From Trichopria drosophilae (taxonomy: Eukaryota; Arthropoda; Insecta; Hymenoptera; Diapriidae): DNA of 64,000 nt. Below, one piece after another: positions 45,530 through 57,400 of the stretch. How positions within the stretch are numbered: position 1 is the stretch's first letter; each line of letters opens with the position of its first letter. Both the position numbers and the translations under genes were made by a program. The DNA is taken from positions 25,247,001-25,311,000 of the forward strand of contig CM059582.1 in NCBI GenBank assembly GCA_030407085.1, read 5' to 3'. The notes under the pieces were generated by a model. The model saw nothing but the letters and a program-made list of their open reading frames with translations. It did not search any database and had not been told where the DNA came from.

Positions 45530-45813
45530 CTCTGAGCGCAAAATGCTATTTTGCTCCCTATATTGCAAGAGAAAAATAGCGCATTTTCTCCCTTGGAAGC
45601 AAAATGAATATATATAGCCGGGAGCAAAATAAGTTTGTCTCACTCTATTCCCAAAATACTATTTTGCTCCCTATGTCGCGGGAGAAAAATAGCACGCTCT
45701 CGTGTGAGAAAATAATATGTGCAACAAGGATGAACAGGTGTTTGCCGACGAGGGCGAGTTTGACACCCAACCAATTCGAATGAGTTTGCTCCCTAGTTGC
45801 ACAATGTACTATT
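45530..45813. repeat. Foldback locus with GGGAGCAAAAT core
   Basis: Repeated TATTTTGCTCCCTAT and GGGAGCAAAAT words in both orientations. 45711-45813 is a hairpin homologous to 9797-9907 and 13272-13352, here on the minus strand: AATAGTACATTGTGCAAC, the partner arm being ATAATATGTGCAACAAGG. Inverted relative of 35010-35165. Confidence 0.7.
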
Positions 45814-45975
45814 ACACTATTTATGCATAGAAACTACTGTTAACATTTGTTGTTATTATGTTGGCAAAGAAATGTTCATCCATTGACGTAATTTACTGAC
45901 AATATAATGAGTATCAGTTTTGGCCTACAAAGTAAGCAGTAGCCTGTGTTGGAGATTGGCATACAATTTTTTTCT

Positions 45976-46012
45976 CGACGTTTCCAGTACAACACTACTA
46001 CGGAGTGTTGTT
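45976..46012 (-). ncRNA. Penelope-like tail stem-loop
   Basis: The minus strand reads ACAACACT, a 7-base loop, AGTGTTGT, then ACTGGAAACGTCGAG: a perfect 8 bp stem shortly before GAAACGTC, the arrangement seen at 15955-15985 and 19563-19595. It lies at the 3' side of the Penelope-like relic 46700-47960. Confidence 0.45.
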
Positions 46013-46499
46013 ATTAGCGCTTTTATACGTTTATGATGATTCTGTGGTGAGCAGCATCATAACCGTCTCATTTTTGTAATAAGGCGTTCATATGTAGAAT
46101 GTAATCTGTGTGTATTGTCTATTTTGTTTAGTGAAGCTTTTTGTAATTTAATGTTAATCATTTCTGATAGACGTCTATTGTAACATTTCTTGCTATGTCT
46201 AGTATTTTTATGTTATTCCAGTAAAAATTATGTAACGTTTGGAGTCTGTGTTCTGTGATTACTGTGTTTGGTTGAGAAGGTCTTTTAATCATCTTTTTTA
46301 TAGATAGATTGTTTTTTAAAGATGTACGATCTTAATTTGCGAAAAGAATTTTCAATCGATTTGTAAATGTTTTGTTTAAGAGATTAAAATCTAGTGTATG
46401 TGAATTATGTAAATGAATTCATCTTGTAATTTATTTCTCAATCGTAGCTTTTGTATAGTTGTTGACTAGTAATTATTCAGTAATTTTATGAACGTTATT

Positions 46500-47960
46500 T
46501 TTGTGGGACTTTTTGTCACTTAGTTTTAAGGCTATATCTGTGAGATTGTTGATAACACGGCTATTTTTGACCTGCTTACGTCACTTTACAATACCAATCA
46601 AACGTGAGACTGTTGTTTTCATTTTTAATTATAAGGAGTTCTAAAAAAGGCATTATTATGTTTTGATATTTTGTGCGAAAATTGTAATCTATATGGTGAA
46701 AACTTAAATTTTATTTTTTGGAATACATGTCAAAATGTCATCGACATAACGATAAAAAAAGCAGTTTTGAATGTTAATTTTTGAAGACATTCTGTTTCCA
46801 AATCGTCCATAATAATATTTGATAATACTGGTGACATTGGTGAACTCATGAGTGTACCGTGTTGTTTGTAAATAAGGTTGTTAAATTTGAACGAAGTATT
46901 ATCGAACAGAAATCCTATCATGCTAATTATATCTTCTAGAGGAATTGTAATTGTTCTTCTAATATGTGAATATCATTTTATGATACAGTTTATTTCTAAT
47001 TCTACTGAAATATTTGTAAACAATAATGTAGCATCTAATGAAGTTAAAACATATTCGGTTGGTATATTGAATGAATGATCTTGTACGTATAAAAGCGATA
47101 TTTTTATTGCTTTTAACTATTCTTGTTATGAATTTTGCGATTGCATATGTGGGAGTTCCCATTGAAGATATCGTTTGTCGTATGTATATCTTTTTTATGT
47201 ATCTTTGATAAATATATTTATCACAGATAAATATAGCCTTGTGCTGATGTTTTGTCCGTTTGTGTAAGAGGATTTTTATGAAATCTGTAGTTTAAATATT
47301 CTTTATCGTTTAAATGTTGTAAAATATCATAAACCGACGATTTTAGGATCGTTGCAAACCGTTGTATAATAATTTGTATCGAAAAATAAAAATTCCATCT
47401 TTTGAATATACTTGTTTTTATCCAACGCTACCGTGCGCTGCCTTATATCTGCTGATGTAAACATTGTGCCTTTGTTTTCTTGTAGAAATGTTTCTTTTTT
47501 CTATTGTATATGATTTAATAATTTTATAAATTTTTTATTCGGTGTTCAATAATTTGAAAATCGTAATATCGCATATATAATTTTATTGCGAATATCAGTT
47601 TTTGGTATCTCAGAATTCCTTGTAGTCTCAAATATCCTGGTAATAATGATTCTGTATGTTTTATTGTATATATTGTCGTTCTATTATTTAATTTGTGTGG
47701 CATATTATATCCTGATTCCAGTTTTGTAATGAATTTTATACATAGATTGGAATATTTTTGTTTGTTAAATTGATAAAATTTTCTGCATTTTGTGACGTAT
47801 TTGCATTTAAATTTGTGCCATTTCTTATTTCATTGTTTAATGTTTCTGTTATATTAGCTTTTTATTTGTCTAACTGATTTTTTGGGATTGTAATATTATC
47901 GTACATATTGGCATCAATTTTGTGTATATTTTGAATCTGCTTTTTGTTTGTAAATATTGT
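46500..47960 (-). pseudogene. Penelope-like reverse transcriptase relic
   Basis: Minus-strand frames read LISLDATLLFTN-like sequence near 47040, FNNLIYKQHGTLMSSPMSPV (46800-46870), MDDLETECLQKLTFK and FFYRYVDDILTCIP (about 46705-46760, intact YVDD). The order is that of Penelope-like polymerases. Numerous frameshifts; the endonuclease is not visible. The tail stem-loop at 45976-46012 belongs with it. Confidence 0.75.
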
Positions 47961-48132
47961 AGGTACGTGTGAGTATGTTTCTAATTTCTATATATAACAA
48001 TTTCTGTTGAAAATGATGCATGCAATTGGAAATCTTCTTGTATAATATTTTATTGTGGATACTTAGGTTTCGAACATGTTTTGTACTATTTTTTCATGTG
48101 GTTTGAAATAATGTTGAGGTATCTCGTTTTAA

Positions 48133-49314
48133 CCCATTAACGCCCAAGAGGACACAAATTTCACCACGATTTTCGGAATATTTCTTGACATTAAAAACCA
48201 ATTCAAAAAATTTAGGACATAACATTTTCGACGTAAAATTGATCGATCATTCCGAATCTGCTGTTGAAAAAATCAATCGTGCGCATTTAAAAAAGGTTAT
48301 GCTTGGTTTTTCACAAAAAAATCAGATTTTTTCACTGACAAATATTTTTTAATCGGCATTTTCACATTGGAAACGGTTAGGGAGATCACTGATCGGTGAA
48401 AATATCGTGTCCTCGAACCTTTAACTTTGAAATGTGTATGATATTATTTTGACAATAAAGTTGGAAACTGTCAAAATGGTGATTCAAACACGAAAAGAAC
48501 GGCTAAAAGTTCCTGAATTCTTTATTCGAAAATGATAGGCTTTCGGAAAAAATGAGGCTGAACAAAAAGTTCACGCAGTGTTGACGCAGATCAAAGAATA
48601 TGCTCAAATTTTGTCAGAATTTTTAAAACACTTTTCTTCATTTTGAAAATCGCAAAATTTTGAAAAAATATGAAAAGTTGTGAACAAATTTCGAGATTTT
48701 CTTTGATCGATTCTAAGAACTTTTTTCGCAACATTTTTTAAGAAAGTCTATCGTTTCCAAATAAAAAATTTCTAAACTTTTCAAAACATAGGGAAGCAGG
48801 AATTTTTTTATTTGAAAATGATAGACTTTCGCAAAAAATATTGCGAAACAAAAAGTTCTTAGCATCGATCAAAGAAAACCTAGAAATTTTTTTCACAACT
48901 TTTCTACAACTTTTCATATTGTTTCAAAATTTTGCAATTTTAAAAATGAAGAAAAGTGTTTCAAAAATTCTGAGAAAATTTGAGCATATTCTTTGAACAA
49001 TTCTAAGAACTTTTTGATCAGCGACATTTTTTCCGAGGACACGATATTTTCACCGATCAGTGATCTCCCTAACCGTTTCCAATGTGAAAATGCCGATTAA
49101 AAATATTTGTCAGTGGAAAAAATGTGATTTTTTGTGAAAAACCAAGCATAACTTTTATGGAATGGGCTCGATTGATCTTTTAACAGCAGATTCGGAATGA
49201 TCGATCAATCTTACGTCGAAAATGTTTTGTCTTACATTTTATTAATTGGTTTTTAATGTCGAGAAATATTCCGAAAATCTTGATAAAATTTGTGTCCTCT
49301 TCGGCGTTAAAGGG
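48133..49314. mobile_element. piggyBac-like non-autonomous element, 1182 bp, fully palindromic
   Basis: TTAA on both sides (48129-48132 and 49315-49318), starting CCCATTAACGCC and ending GGCGTTAAAGGG, the CCC...GGG/TTAA signature of piggyBac-type elements. The outer arms (about 290 bp) are near-perfect, for example CCGATCAGTGATCTCCCTAA and its complement, and the inner halves are also inverted copies of each other, so the whole element is one long hairpin with arms of about 580 bp. No transposase. Confidence 0.85.
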
Positions 49315-49319
49315 TTAAT

Positions 49320-51290
49320 TACAAGTTGTTTGGTAAAATCGGATCGGATAATATTTTTCTCTATTTTCAAATGTTGAACGTAATATTGTCCACAAACAGA
49401 CGGTAAATAATATGTTTACAGCGCCATCAGAGTATTTATTGGAAAGCATCGCACGCTCATCATTGAATGGCTTCAAAATTACAAAGCACGCTTGGTTATC
49501 GAGGAACATCATTGCAGAGTGAAGAATATATTTCGATTCCCCCGAAGTCTTCGACATCTTCAATGGGGATTTGACCCTCATCAGATCACGAATCATCAGC
49601 GAAGTTATAACAAAACTGCACAATATCTAGACGCTTCCATCAACCACTCACATAAAGCAATATGGCACTTAAAGGAAAAAAGAAAAAAGCTATATGTATA
49701 TTTTGAAAACCACAAATGAATAATTTCAAGTTAACATTTCATTTTGGTACACGATTCAAAGTCAATTTTTCGCGCACAAATGATGATTTTGTACAATTTT
49801 GGTGTTTGCACGAATTCATTATCTAAATTGTCGCTTTTTACATTTTAGAAGGTATGCACTGTTTCAGCTTCAAATCTCTGATCCGATACATCCACCAGAC
49901 CTAACCTATAGGGAGGATGAAATTTGTGCGATCCTGTGGCGACAATGCAGCGGCTGCCGCTCGTCTCCCTTCTCTTCGTTGGCTGCCGTTGCCATGGCCA
50001 CGGAGATTTCTCTTCGTGGGCGAACGGGACTCGCTTTCCAAACCGCCCCTGATTCTATTCTTCCAGACTCTCAAGCATAAAATAGAAAATTTGTAATTAA
50101 TAAACAATCTTGTTAATACCTCGATCATTGTAAATTAACAATAATCTCAGGTCACAAGAATAACACAAAATTTGGAGTGTTTTGAGTCAATTTTTGGAGC
50201 CATCTTCAGAAAAAGTAAACCAGTGAACGTTATGTAAATAAAAATAATTAAATACATAATAAATTATCACAATACCAGTTATGTTTTATTCTGTAATCCA
50301 TTTGTGACAAGTTCTTATTTAAAGACACGCAAGATTACTTTTGGATATTTCAAAGCTTCAAGACCATTTTACTCATTATTCAAAACTCTCGTTAAACCAA
50401 TACACGGTGGGCCTGTACTACTTTTAATTATTCGTGCCATACATATTAAATTTTCTGCCTCAATATAATAATTAGAACTCCCGCGAATTTAACAACACCA
50501 AAATTAAAATATTTTATCTGGCATTTTTTGTTCGAGTTCTTCAGCAGAACAATGCAGCACGCTGTTATGGTTCATGTTTTTATAACGGTATTTCTTTATT
50601 AAATTTCATGCTCTACGAAATTAACCCAATGCATTGTTTTTCTATCCGTACCAATCCCGGTGCAAAAATTAATATAATGTGGAAAACGAATTTTGGAAAG
50701 AGTTTTTCACGATTTCTTTCAAATAGGCCCGATAACATATTTTAATTTTAGTCTTGTTACATTTGTGAGATTGCAAATTATCACATCCAGGCAGAAAATT
50801 CGATTTGCTCAACTCACGCAATTAAAATTTGTTCAGCCTCACCGCAAATGATTTTGTAATCTAAGTCCGGAATACAAGTGTTCTTAAGTACAATTTTTCG
50901 AAGCATTACATACCTCTAAAGAACAACTTTAGCATTTGCATATTTCATAGTCATCAGCTGTGTTTTTTTAAGTACTTCTCATCTGAGAAGCGACTGAAGG
51001 CTGGCACTTAAGAAACAGAGTTCTGATTGAAATTTAAGAACAGGCTTAAGGTTGAAGCGCTTCAAGGAGACTCTTAAGAATAGAACTTGTAAAGGTCGTC
51101 AAACATAACCAATAAAATTTACTGCAACTCATTCCGAATAAAATCTAGCAGTTTCATAGTGACACTAGTACCGTACTTCTGATCTCTACAGTACGTCTGT
51201 TTGAAATACATAAGTAAAGTATTTTTTATCGTATATTTATTACACTTATTACTTTCTTTATGTAGATAAGATGCACTTGACTGACCAGGA
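49320..51290. other. No gene seen; weak Penelope-like tail word
   Basis: At about 50185-50205 the minus strand has CTGAAGATGGCTCCAAAAAT, similar to the hammerhead-like start of Penelope-like tails, but no GAAACGTC follows. Frames at 49492-49719 and 49799-50080 show no family features. Confidence 0.4.
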
Positions 51291-51299
51291 ATGTATAAG

Positions 51300-52925
51300 A
51301 TTTCAATTCCATGTGATATTTCTAAGGATACACTTCCAATACTTCCTGCAGGCTAGAGTTGTTAGTGTTTCTGGAGTAGAATCCCATCTGCAAACGTACC
51401 AGTTGTACAACTTTTCTGCGCCGCTTAATGCTTCACGACATGTGACTTTATTTACTTCATTCGAATTGCTGATGTTCGCTGAATCCGTTTCATCCGATTC
51501 ATCTAACAATTCTTCGTTGGCAGCTTCAGAACCTGGATGCAAGATGGATTGGATGATGTCATTGTTCGTGTTTGCCATCGATGCTCGTTGTTGTCAATAT
51601 CGAGCCAAGCCTAAATTTCAGTCTCACTAACAGAATTTTGAAATGCTGTTTTCGCTAGCTGTTGCATTTCTGGGCTGTTATCATGCTCGATTCACTCGGT
51701 TGTAACATTCTTCCTGAATATGTTATTCCAGGAATTCCGTAATAATGTTTTTTCAGACACAGATTCCTAGGCGACGGAAAAATTTTTCAAAACATTTTAA
51801 TAAATTCCAAGTTTTAAGGAATTTGATTATTTTTGGACAGCTTATAGGTCAGTAAAAATTCACGTAAAAAGGATCGCTTATATAATCTTCTTAAGGTGAC
51901 AATCACACCTTGATCTATTGGTTGGAGTAGCTACGTCACGTTCAGTGGCAAATATTTCACTTGACAACAAGGTTCAATTAAAATTAACTCCGCCTCTGAA
52001 GGCTGAGATGGAGCATTGTCAAGAACCAATAACATTTTTTCACCTTTGTAACTTGTATTTTCTCGCACATGTTTCACAAAAACGTCACTGTACCACTGTA
52101 TAAAAACCTTTTTATCCATTCAGGCATTCTTTTGGTTCATGTATAACACTGGATGAGTGTCCACATTCTGGCTGCTAGCGTCTTGTTAGGAAGTCTCTTC
52201 CACTCCAGACCACTTTCGACTGCATCGTAGACGTTCTCATGTTCATATCCTTCCTTTTCGATAAAATTGAAGGATGTCGTCACTGCCACGATTATCCACT
52301 GACAATTGCTCACCTTGCATGGACAGCTGCCATATCCCATGACTTTCTTTAAAGCCATATAACCACCCATTACTTGGTTTGAAATGAGATCAGCCTCCTA
52401 ATCGCTCATTTAGTATTCAAATAAGCTCTTGTACACAGGAGCCTGCCACTGGAGATCCTTCCGCACGCTTCTCCACAAACCATGAGAATAGTATATTATG
52501 AAACTAGCGCGTAAAAGTTCATTCTACGAATGTGAAGGGTTGCGGCCCGAGAATCACATTCGCAGTATAAACATTTACGCACATGTTTCATACGATATTT
52601 TATGTCACTTGAGTGCGTAAAATGCGATAAAAAAATGTCAAAAGTGTGTAAAATAGCATTTTACGCATCGAATGGCATAAAATAATTTTCTCCATGCATT
52701 TCTGGGCCTATGTACCTTTTTTTTAATGATCCTAGCTCCAATTTAAGACTTTGCTCATGTTGCATAATTGCACTTCGACTCATCCTAATGGAGCTTACAG
52801 CAGATTTCGATATGCCAAAAGCCGCTGACACTTCGCACTGCTTTTCTTCACAATCTAGTCGGTGTAAAATAGTTACCTAGTCAGCGATACTGACCCACAC
52901 TCCTTTTCGTTTTCCTGCAGTCCAA
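51300..52925 (-). pseudogene. pogo/Tigger-type transposase relic
   Basis: Minus-strand order: an N-terminal helix-turn-helix VSAAFGISKSAVSSIRMSR (about 52740-52850); after a foldback insert (52498-52682) the second DNA-binding region and linker (GWLYGFKESHGI, about 52330-52380); the catalytic region with EHENVYDAVESGLEWKRLPN (about 52190-52250) and MLLVLDNAPSQPS (about 52000-52040); and a C-terminal part VTCREALSGAEKLYNWY near 51420. LVLDNAPSxPS is diagnostic. Where the family has the first catalytic aspartate (NADETGL) this copy reads DAVESGL, so the aspartate is lost. Frameshifts and stops are present. Confidence 0.8.
52498..52682. repeat. Foldback locus with GTGCGTAAAAT core inside the Tigger relic
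   Basis: 52498-52592 is a hairpin, TATGAAACTAGCGCGTAAAA at left and TTTACGCACATGTTTCATA at right, with an inner stem GAATGTGA/TCACATTC. It is followed by GAGTGCGTAAAATGCG, GTGTGTAAAATAGC and ATTTTACGCATCG. It separates the N-terminal helix-turn-helix from the rest of the transposase. Confidence 0.7.
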
Positions 52926-53639
52926 AAAATTACACCAAAATATTCTAAATAAAGGTCATATGCAGTATGAATAAAATATGTATTTTATAATAAAATACAT
53001 AAGCACCAAAAAAAATCATACTCTATATGCACACTTATCATTATCGGCAATATTGTCTTTACTGCTGTTCATCTTCGAAGACGCGAAGTATGCGTACTTT
53101 CACGCGTATGACACAAATCGTTACAAACGCCAATTGCAGCGTAAATTTATTAAACCGTTTGTCAATTGTGAATAAATTCTTAGCATCTTAATTGGCGCAC
53201 CAACGAATCGAGACTGATTGTTCAACTGCATCACGTGACGAGACGCTATAGAAATGCTTCTCCTCTTTTGTCCACTATACATGGGTAACGAAAATTTGCT
53301 TGTCCCGACACCTCCACTATTCGTACGTTCTTCAGTACAAACTCGATAAGATGTGGTCGGTTCCAGCTTCCCCTCTCGTATCTCGATAATACGTCGTTCG
53401 AGAGTGAAAGTGAGCTTCTCCTTCCCAAATCTCCGCAGAAACATGCGCAGCTACGATCGCTCACTGTAAGGTAGGGAACTTTGCATAAGGTTAGGTTTCC
53501 GTCTGTTGAGAGCGCTGAGTGGGGATGAGGGGAGGACACGCAACGAAGTCATAACGAGGGATAGTTCCGATGTCTTATCTAGATAACATATTAACGCGGT
53601 GACATTTTATCGAGTTTGTACTGTATAAACGGCCGAATT

Positions 53640-53700
53640 CAACTCTGCCCCCCCCCTAGACCCCCTGTGTATACTAACCTAACCTCTAACCAACAAGTGT
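53640..53700 (+). repeat. C-rich plus CCTAACC dispersed repeat, copy 3
   Basis: CTGCCCCCCCCCTAGACCCC then ACTAACCTAACCTCTAACC, matching 17028-17095 (plus) and 40260-40370 (minus). Confidence 0.45.
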
Positions 53701-53929
53701 GGACAATAATCTAACTAACGTGAATGTTGAATCTTTGTATTTGTATATCGGGTTTAGCTCTTATTTACGGGATTACCGTTGACAATACGGAGAATTTGCA
53801 TCTAACAACCTTTTTTGTAGAGAATTTCATACTCTATATTTTGTATTTGAAACATTTTTTTGTCAGATATGTTGTTTTCGAAATAAACGCAAAAAAATAC
53901 AAAAAAATAGCTATTGTGACGGGTTTTTC

Positions 53930-54760
53930 GTACTTCTTATCACGCAAATCGCATTTGCGCCAATTTTCATCATGATATTCAAATTCACGTCAAAATACGT
54001 CAGAAAATATATGTCCGATAAAGATTTCCGTCCTTTTCGGAAGTACACCCGTTTTTCTGTTGCTAGAGTATACATTTTTTTTTGTTTTGAAAATTTTTCC
54101 AATTTTTCTAGCTGATTGTTATTATTATATTTTGACTGTTGTTTGATGTATTTCATTGCATTGTTCGCTTTTTTATACGCCAATTTCTTTTGGATAACCA
54201 ATTTCTAATAAAATGTTTTTGCTCATTTCTAAATTTTTATTTTTAAATTCTAGAGAAGAAAGTTTGGTGCCCGGTCTACAATTCCGTAAATCGTTCATAT
54301 TTTATAAGAAATTAGATGTACAGCTTCTTAGTGGAGGTATTTTATACCTAACAACGTTTATGAAACCAATCTAATTTGATCGTTCCGTCAGGCTGAATAA
54401 AAATTCGGAAAACTAGGTAGCTTATTTGCACATTTATTACCAATTCGTATGTAAACTGATGTTGTCTGTTGTTTTGTTTATCAAAATCATTAAATTCTAA
54501 AAGGGTATTTTGTTCTTAATTTCCGGGATCCAAGTGAGAAGGTTACCCACATTAATATATACATTTATTAATATATACATAAGGTTATACATATCGATAA
54601 GAAAAATTGGTTCAAACGGTAATTTATTTAAAATATTTTCTATTACGAATTCGAGGACAAGATTTGCGAGAACCGGAGAAAGCGGCGAGCCCATCGGCAA
54701 CCCGTCCGTTTGTTTGTAAACAATACTTTGGAATGTAAGATAGATGAAGTCTGTAGACAT
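53930..54760 (-). pseudogene. Penelope-like reverse transcriptase relic
   Basis: The minus strand from 54760 reads FQSIVYKQTDGLPMGSPLSP and VLANLVLEFVIEN, the family's motif before the catalytic YVDD, then an altered region where YVDD should be (LIDMYNL), then HQFTYEL and TIKLDWFHKR. After that the frame breaks repeatedly. Loss of the catalytic aspartates makes it inactive even apart from the stops. Confidence 0.75.
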
Positions 54761-54799
54761 ATGTATACTGCGGTAACAAAATCTTGTTGATCTTTTATA

Positions 54800-56815
54800 T
54801 TAAACATTAAAATTGGATTATTCTACAATTTTACCTTTAAAATTATAAAAAACCGTATTAAATAAAATTAAGAAAAAGGTTTTTACTTAATCTACGTGAT
54901 ATATATCTATACAATAAAATGTTTATATCACAATATTTTTAGAAAATTACAAAATTAGTAAATTTAAATTAAATAATACGTCAAAAATTATAAAATGGTT
55001 AAAATACAAGAAACCTGAACACTGATTCATTCGAATATTACAATTTTAAGTAAGACAAATGCGCATGCAATTCGAATACGCATTCAATATTTAATTAAGG
55101 ATTATTTCGAATTTGTATGAATATGTACGATTTTTTATCCCGTGCAGTTCCTTACTTCTATAACCTAAAGTACAATTATGTGTGTCAATATTTTCAGGAT
55201 TTCGCTGGAATTCATGTGAGCTAACAATTTTAATCTGTATTACAATTCATATTCAATATTTATTCAATAAAGGAATTCAAGGGAATTAAAATTTGTCAAT
55301 CCTTTCTGCCTGCTGCGTGGACAGAAATTTGTATCACGGTTTAGCATCATGTTTTTGTTTCACGGTTTCCTGATCCCTTAAATGCATGGAATGTGACTAA
55401 AAAACACGACACCATAGTGCTGGAGGATATCCCTATGTAGATGTCCGGGAGGCGTCGAAACAAAAGCATATAGAAATGCAAAACCTAGGAATTTTTCTCC
55501 ACGTGAACGAATCCTTTCTATTTTCTGCACATCAACAGGATAGGTTTTTACTTTGTACACTCTTAATAATCAATACAACACAAAAACCATTTGCCTTCTG
55601 GCAGTCATCAAACTCGAATTTCATCTCGGAATAGAGAAGAAATCCAGCAGATGTAGAACAAAAAATTCTTTTGTACACATAAACTGCAATAGTCAACATG
55701 AATTCGCGACGAAAGAGTACGCAGTTTTGCTTCATTTGAATCCGTCATTTATTTTAAATATTTTTCATCCTCTAGATTAACCATTCCCTCCTCGCATATT
55801 TCCCCTACATACATACGTCGAATAATGAAAGAATACATAGATTAAAACTGTATATTTAAGCACAGGTAAGCATCTGATATTCGAAATATCTAAAACATAT
55901 ACGTATTTTTCAGTAAATTTATGTCTTCAACTAAATGAAATTTCAATCATGAACTTCAAGTAAAATTCCTTAAATATTACAGATTAATATTTAAGTATAA
56001 GTTAGAAATTCTGGACAACATGACTCAATGCGGATTAGGAAATACAGCAAGATATTTGTGAATATCTCTTTTATCACAGAATTGTATCCATATGTAGAAA
56101 TAGTTTTACACTTTGTCCGGTTTATAAGCAAACCCTATTATGGACAAGCTCATATTGCTTTGAAAACAGCCGTCATAAAGACACCAGATGGCACAGATGT
56201 GGTTTTTGATGATTTATTTGCAATCTTTTCTGATAGCTGAGTTAACAAAGCCTCAACAGATATCTATATATCCTATCAAGATGCTGTTAATAATATTAAA
56301 AATAATGGATATGAATTACTTCCTGCATTTTTTGTGAAAAAATATAATTGCGGATAGTTTGGTTAGACAGAAATCCTCATAAGCACGCTAAAGTAAAGAA
56401 GACGATACACGGTACAAGCACCGACATTCATTACCCCAAATTTTAACTTCGTGGCAACATTTTACCTCTTCAATACCAAATTCACACGATAGTCAGGAAC
56501 AACTAGGTAACGTATTGAGAAAGTACAGTTAACCATATCCTGAAAAAACAATTTTCTATTCAGAAGTGAGTTATTTGGCAAGTCGTAATCCCCAAAGCGT
56601 ATCTCACCAACATATGAAAATAAAGAAAAAAGATGCATAATCGAGAAACATTCATATTCCAACAATCTTAATACCCAACCCCGTGCAACTGCGTTAAATC
56701 CGAAAGACTAGATTTCTCAATCTAATGGTTTAAAATTTAATTAGTGCCTAATGGCTAATATAGCAATTCCGCATTCTTGCAAAACGCGTTATAGTTGCAG
56801 AAGAGCTACCTCACC
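54800..56815. other. No gene seen
   Basis: AT-rich. A plus-strand frame at 56028-56240 with AVIKTPDGTDVVFDD looks faintly protein-like but is short and unplaced; it may be another relic. Confidence 0.35.
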
Positions 56816-56817
56816 TC

Positions 56818-57310
56818 AAAAATTAATTGTACATGTTTCTGGCGTATTTTGTGGCGCTGATTACGAATCTGATAATAAAATTTGGCTGTCGGATGTATTT
56901 CATTCGCTATCTTGAAAAAACAGTCAAAAAAGGCGTTTTTGGGTGTTTTTTGTATTTATATGAAAAAGTATGAATCGGACGAAAAAATGTTGTAGAGCGG
57001 AAAATTCTCAACATAAAAGGTTAGATACATTTCTTTCGACATCCTAACCTAACGAAAAGTCCGCAAATGAGCGACAAAAATGTCCGTAACTGATTTCTGC
57101 AGGGTATACGCCCAAAAAGACGGTTTGTTTAGTTTTTTTGTGTTTATTAAAGCGACTCTCGTCTAAAAATTGATTGTACAACATGGTTCTGACGTATTTT
57201 GAGACCCTGATTATGAGTCGGATGATAGAATTTGGAAGTCGGTCGTACTTCGTCCGATATCTTGAAAAAATACCGAAAAAACACAATTTTATTAGGTTTT
57301 TTTGCGTTTA
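56818..57310 (+). repeat. Diverged duplicate, two units about 350 bp apart
   Basis: 56818-56958 and 57168-57310 share AATTGATTGTAC/AATTAATTGTAC, GACGTATTTTG/GGCGTATTTTG, TGATTATGAGTC/TGATTACGAATC, TATCTTGAAAAAA and a final TTTTTTG-G/C-GTTTAT. Roughly three quarters identical. Confidence 0.5.
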
Positions 57311-57400
57311 TTACTGGGATTCAAATTTCACAGAATCATGAAAGGGTTAAGAATAAGATGATATCAAGAGAAGCGCTCGCTTCTCGCGCCAGGCTCTTAT

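Noticed and set aside
49799..50080. 93-codon plus-strand frame with DPIHPPDLTYREDE
   Set aside because: No recognisable domain, and an overlapping antisense frame of similar length is equally open.
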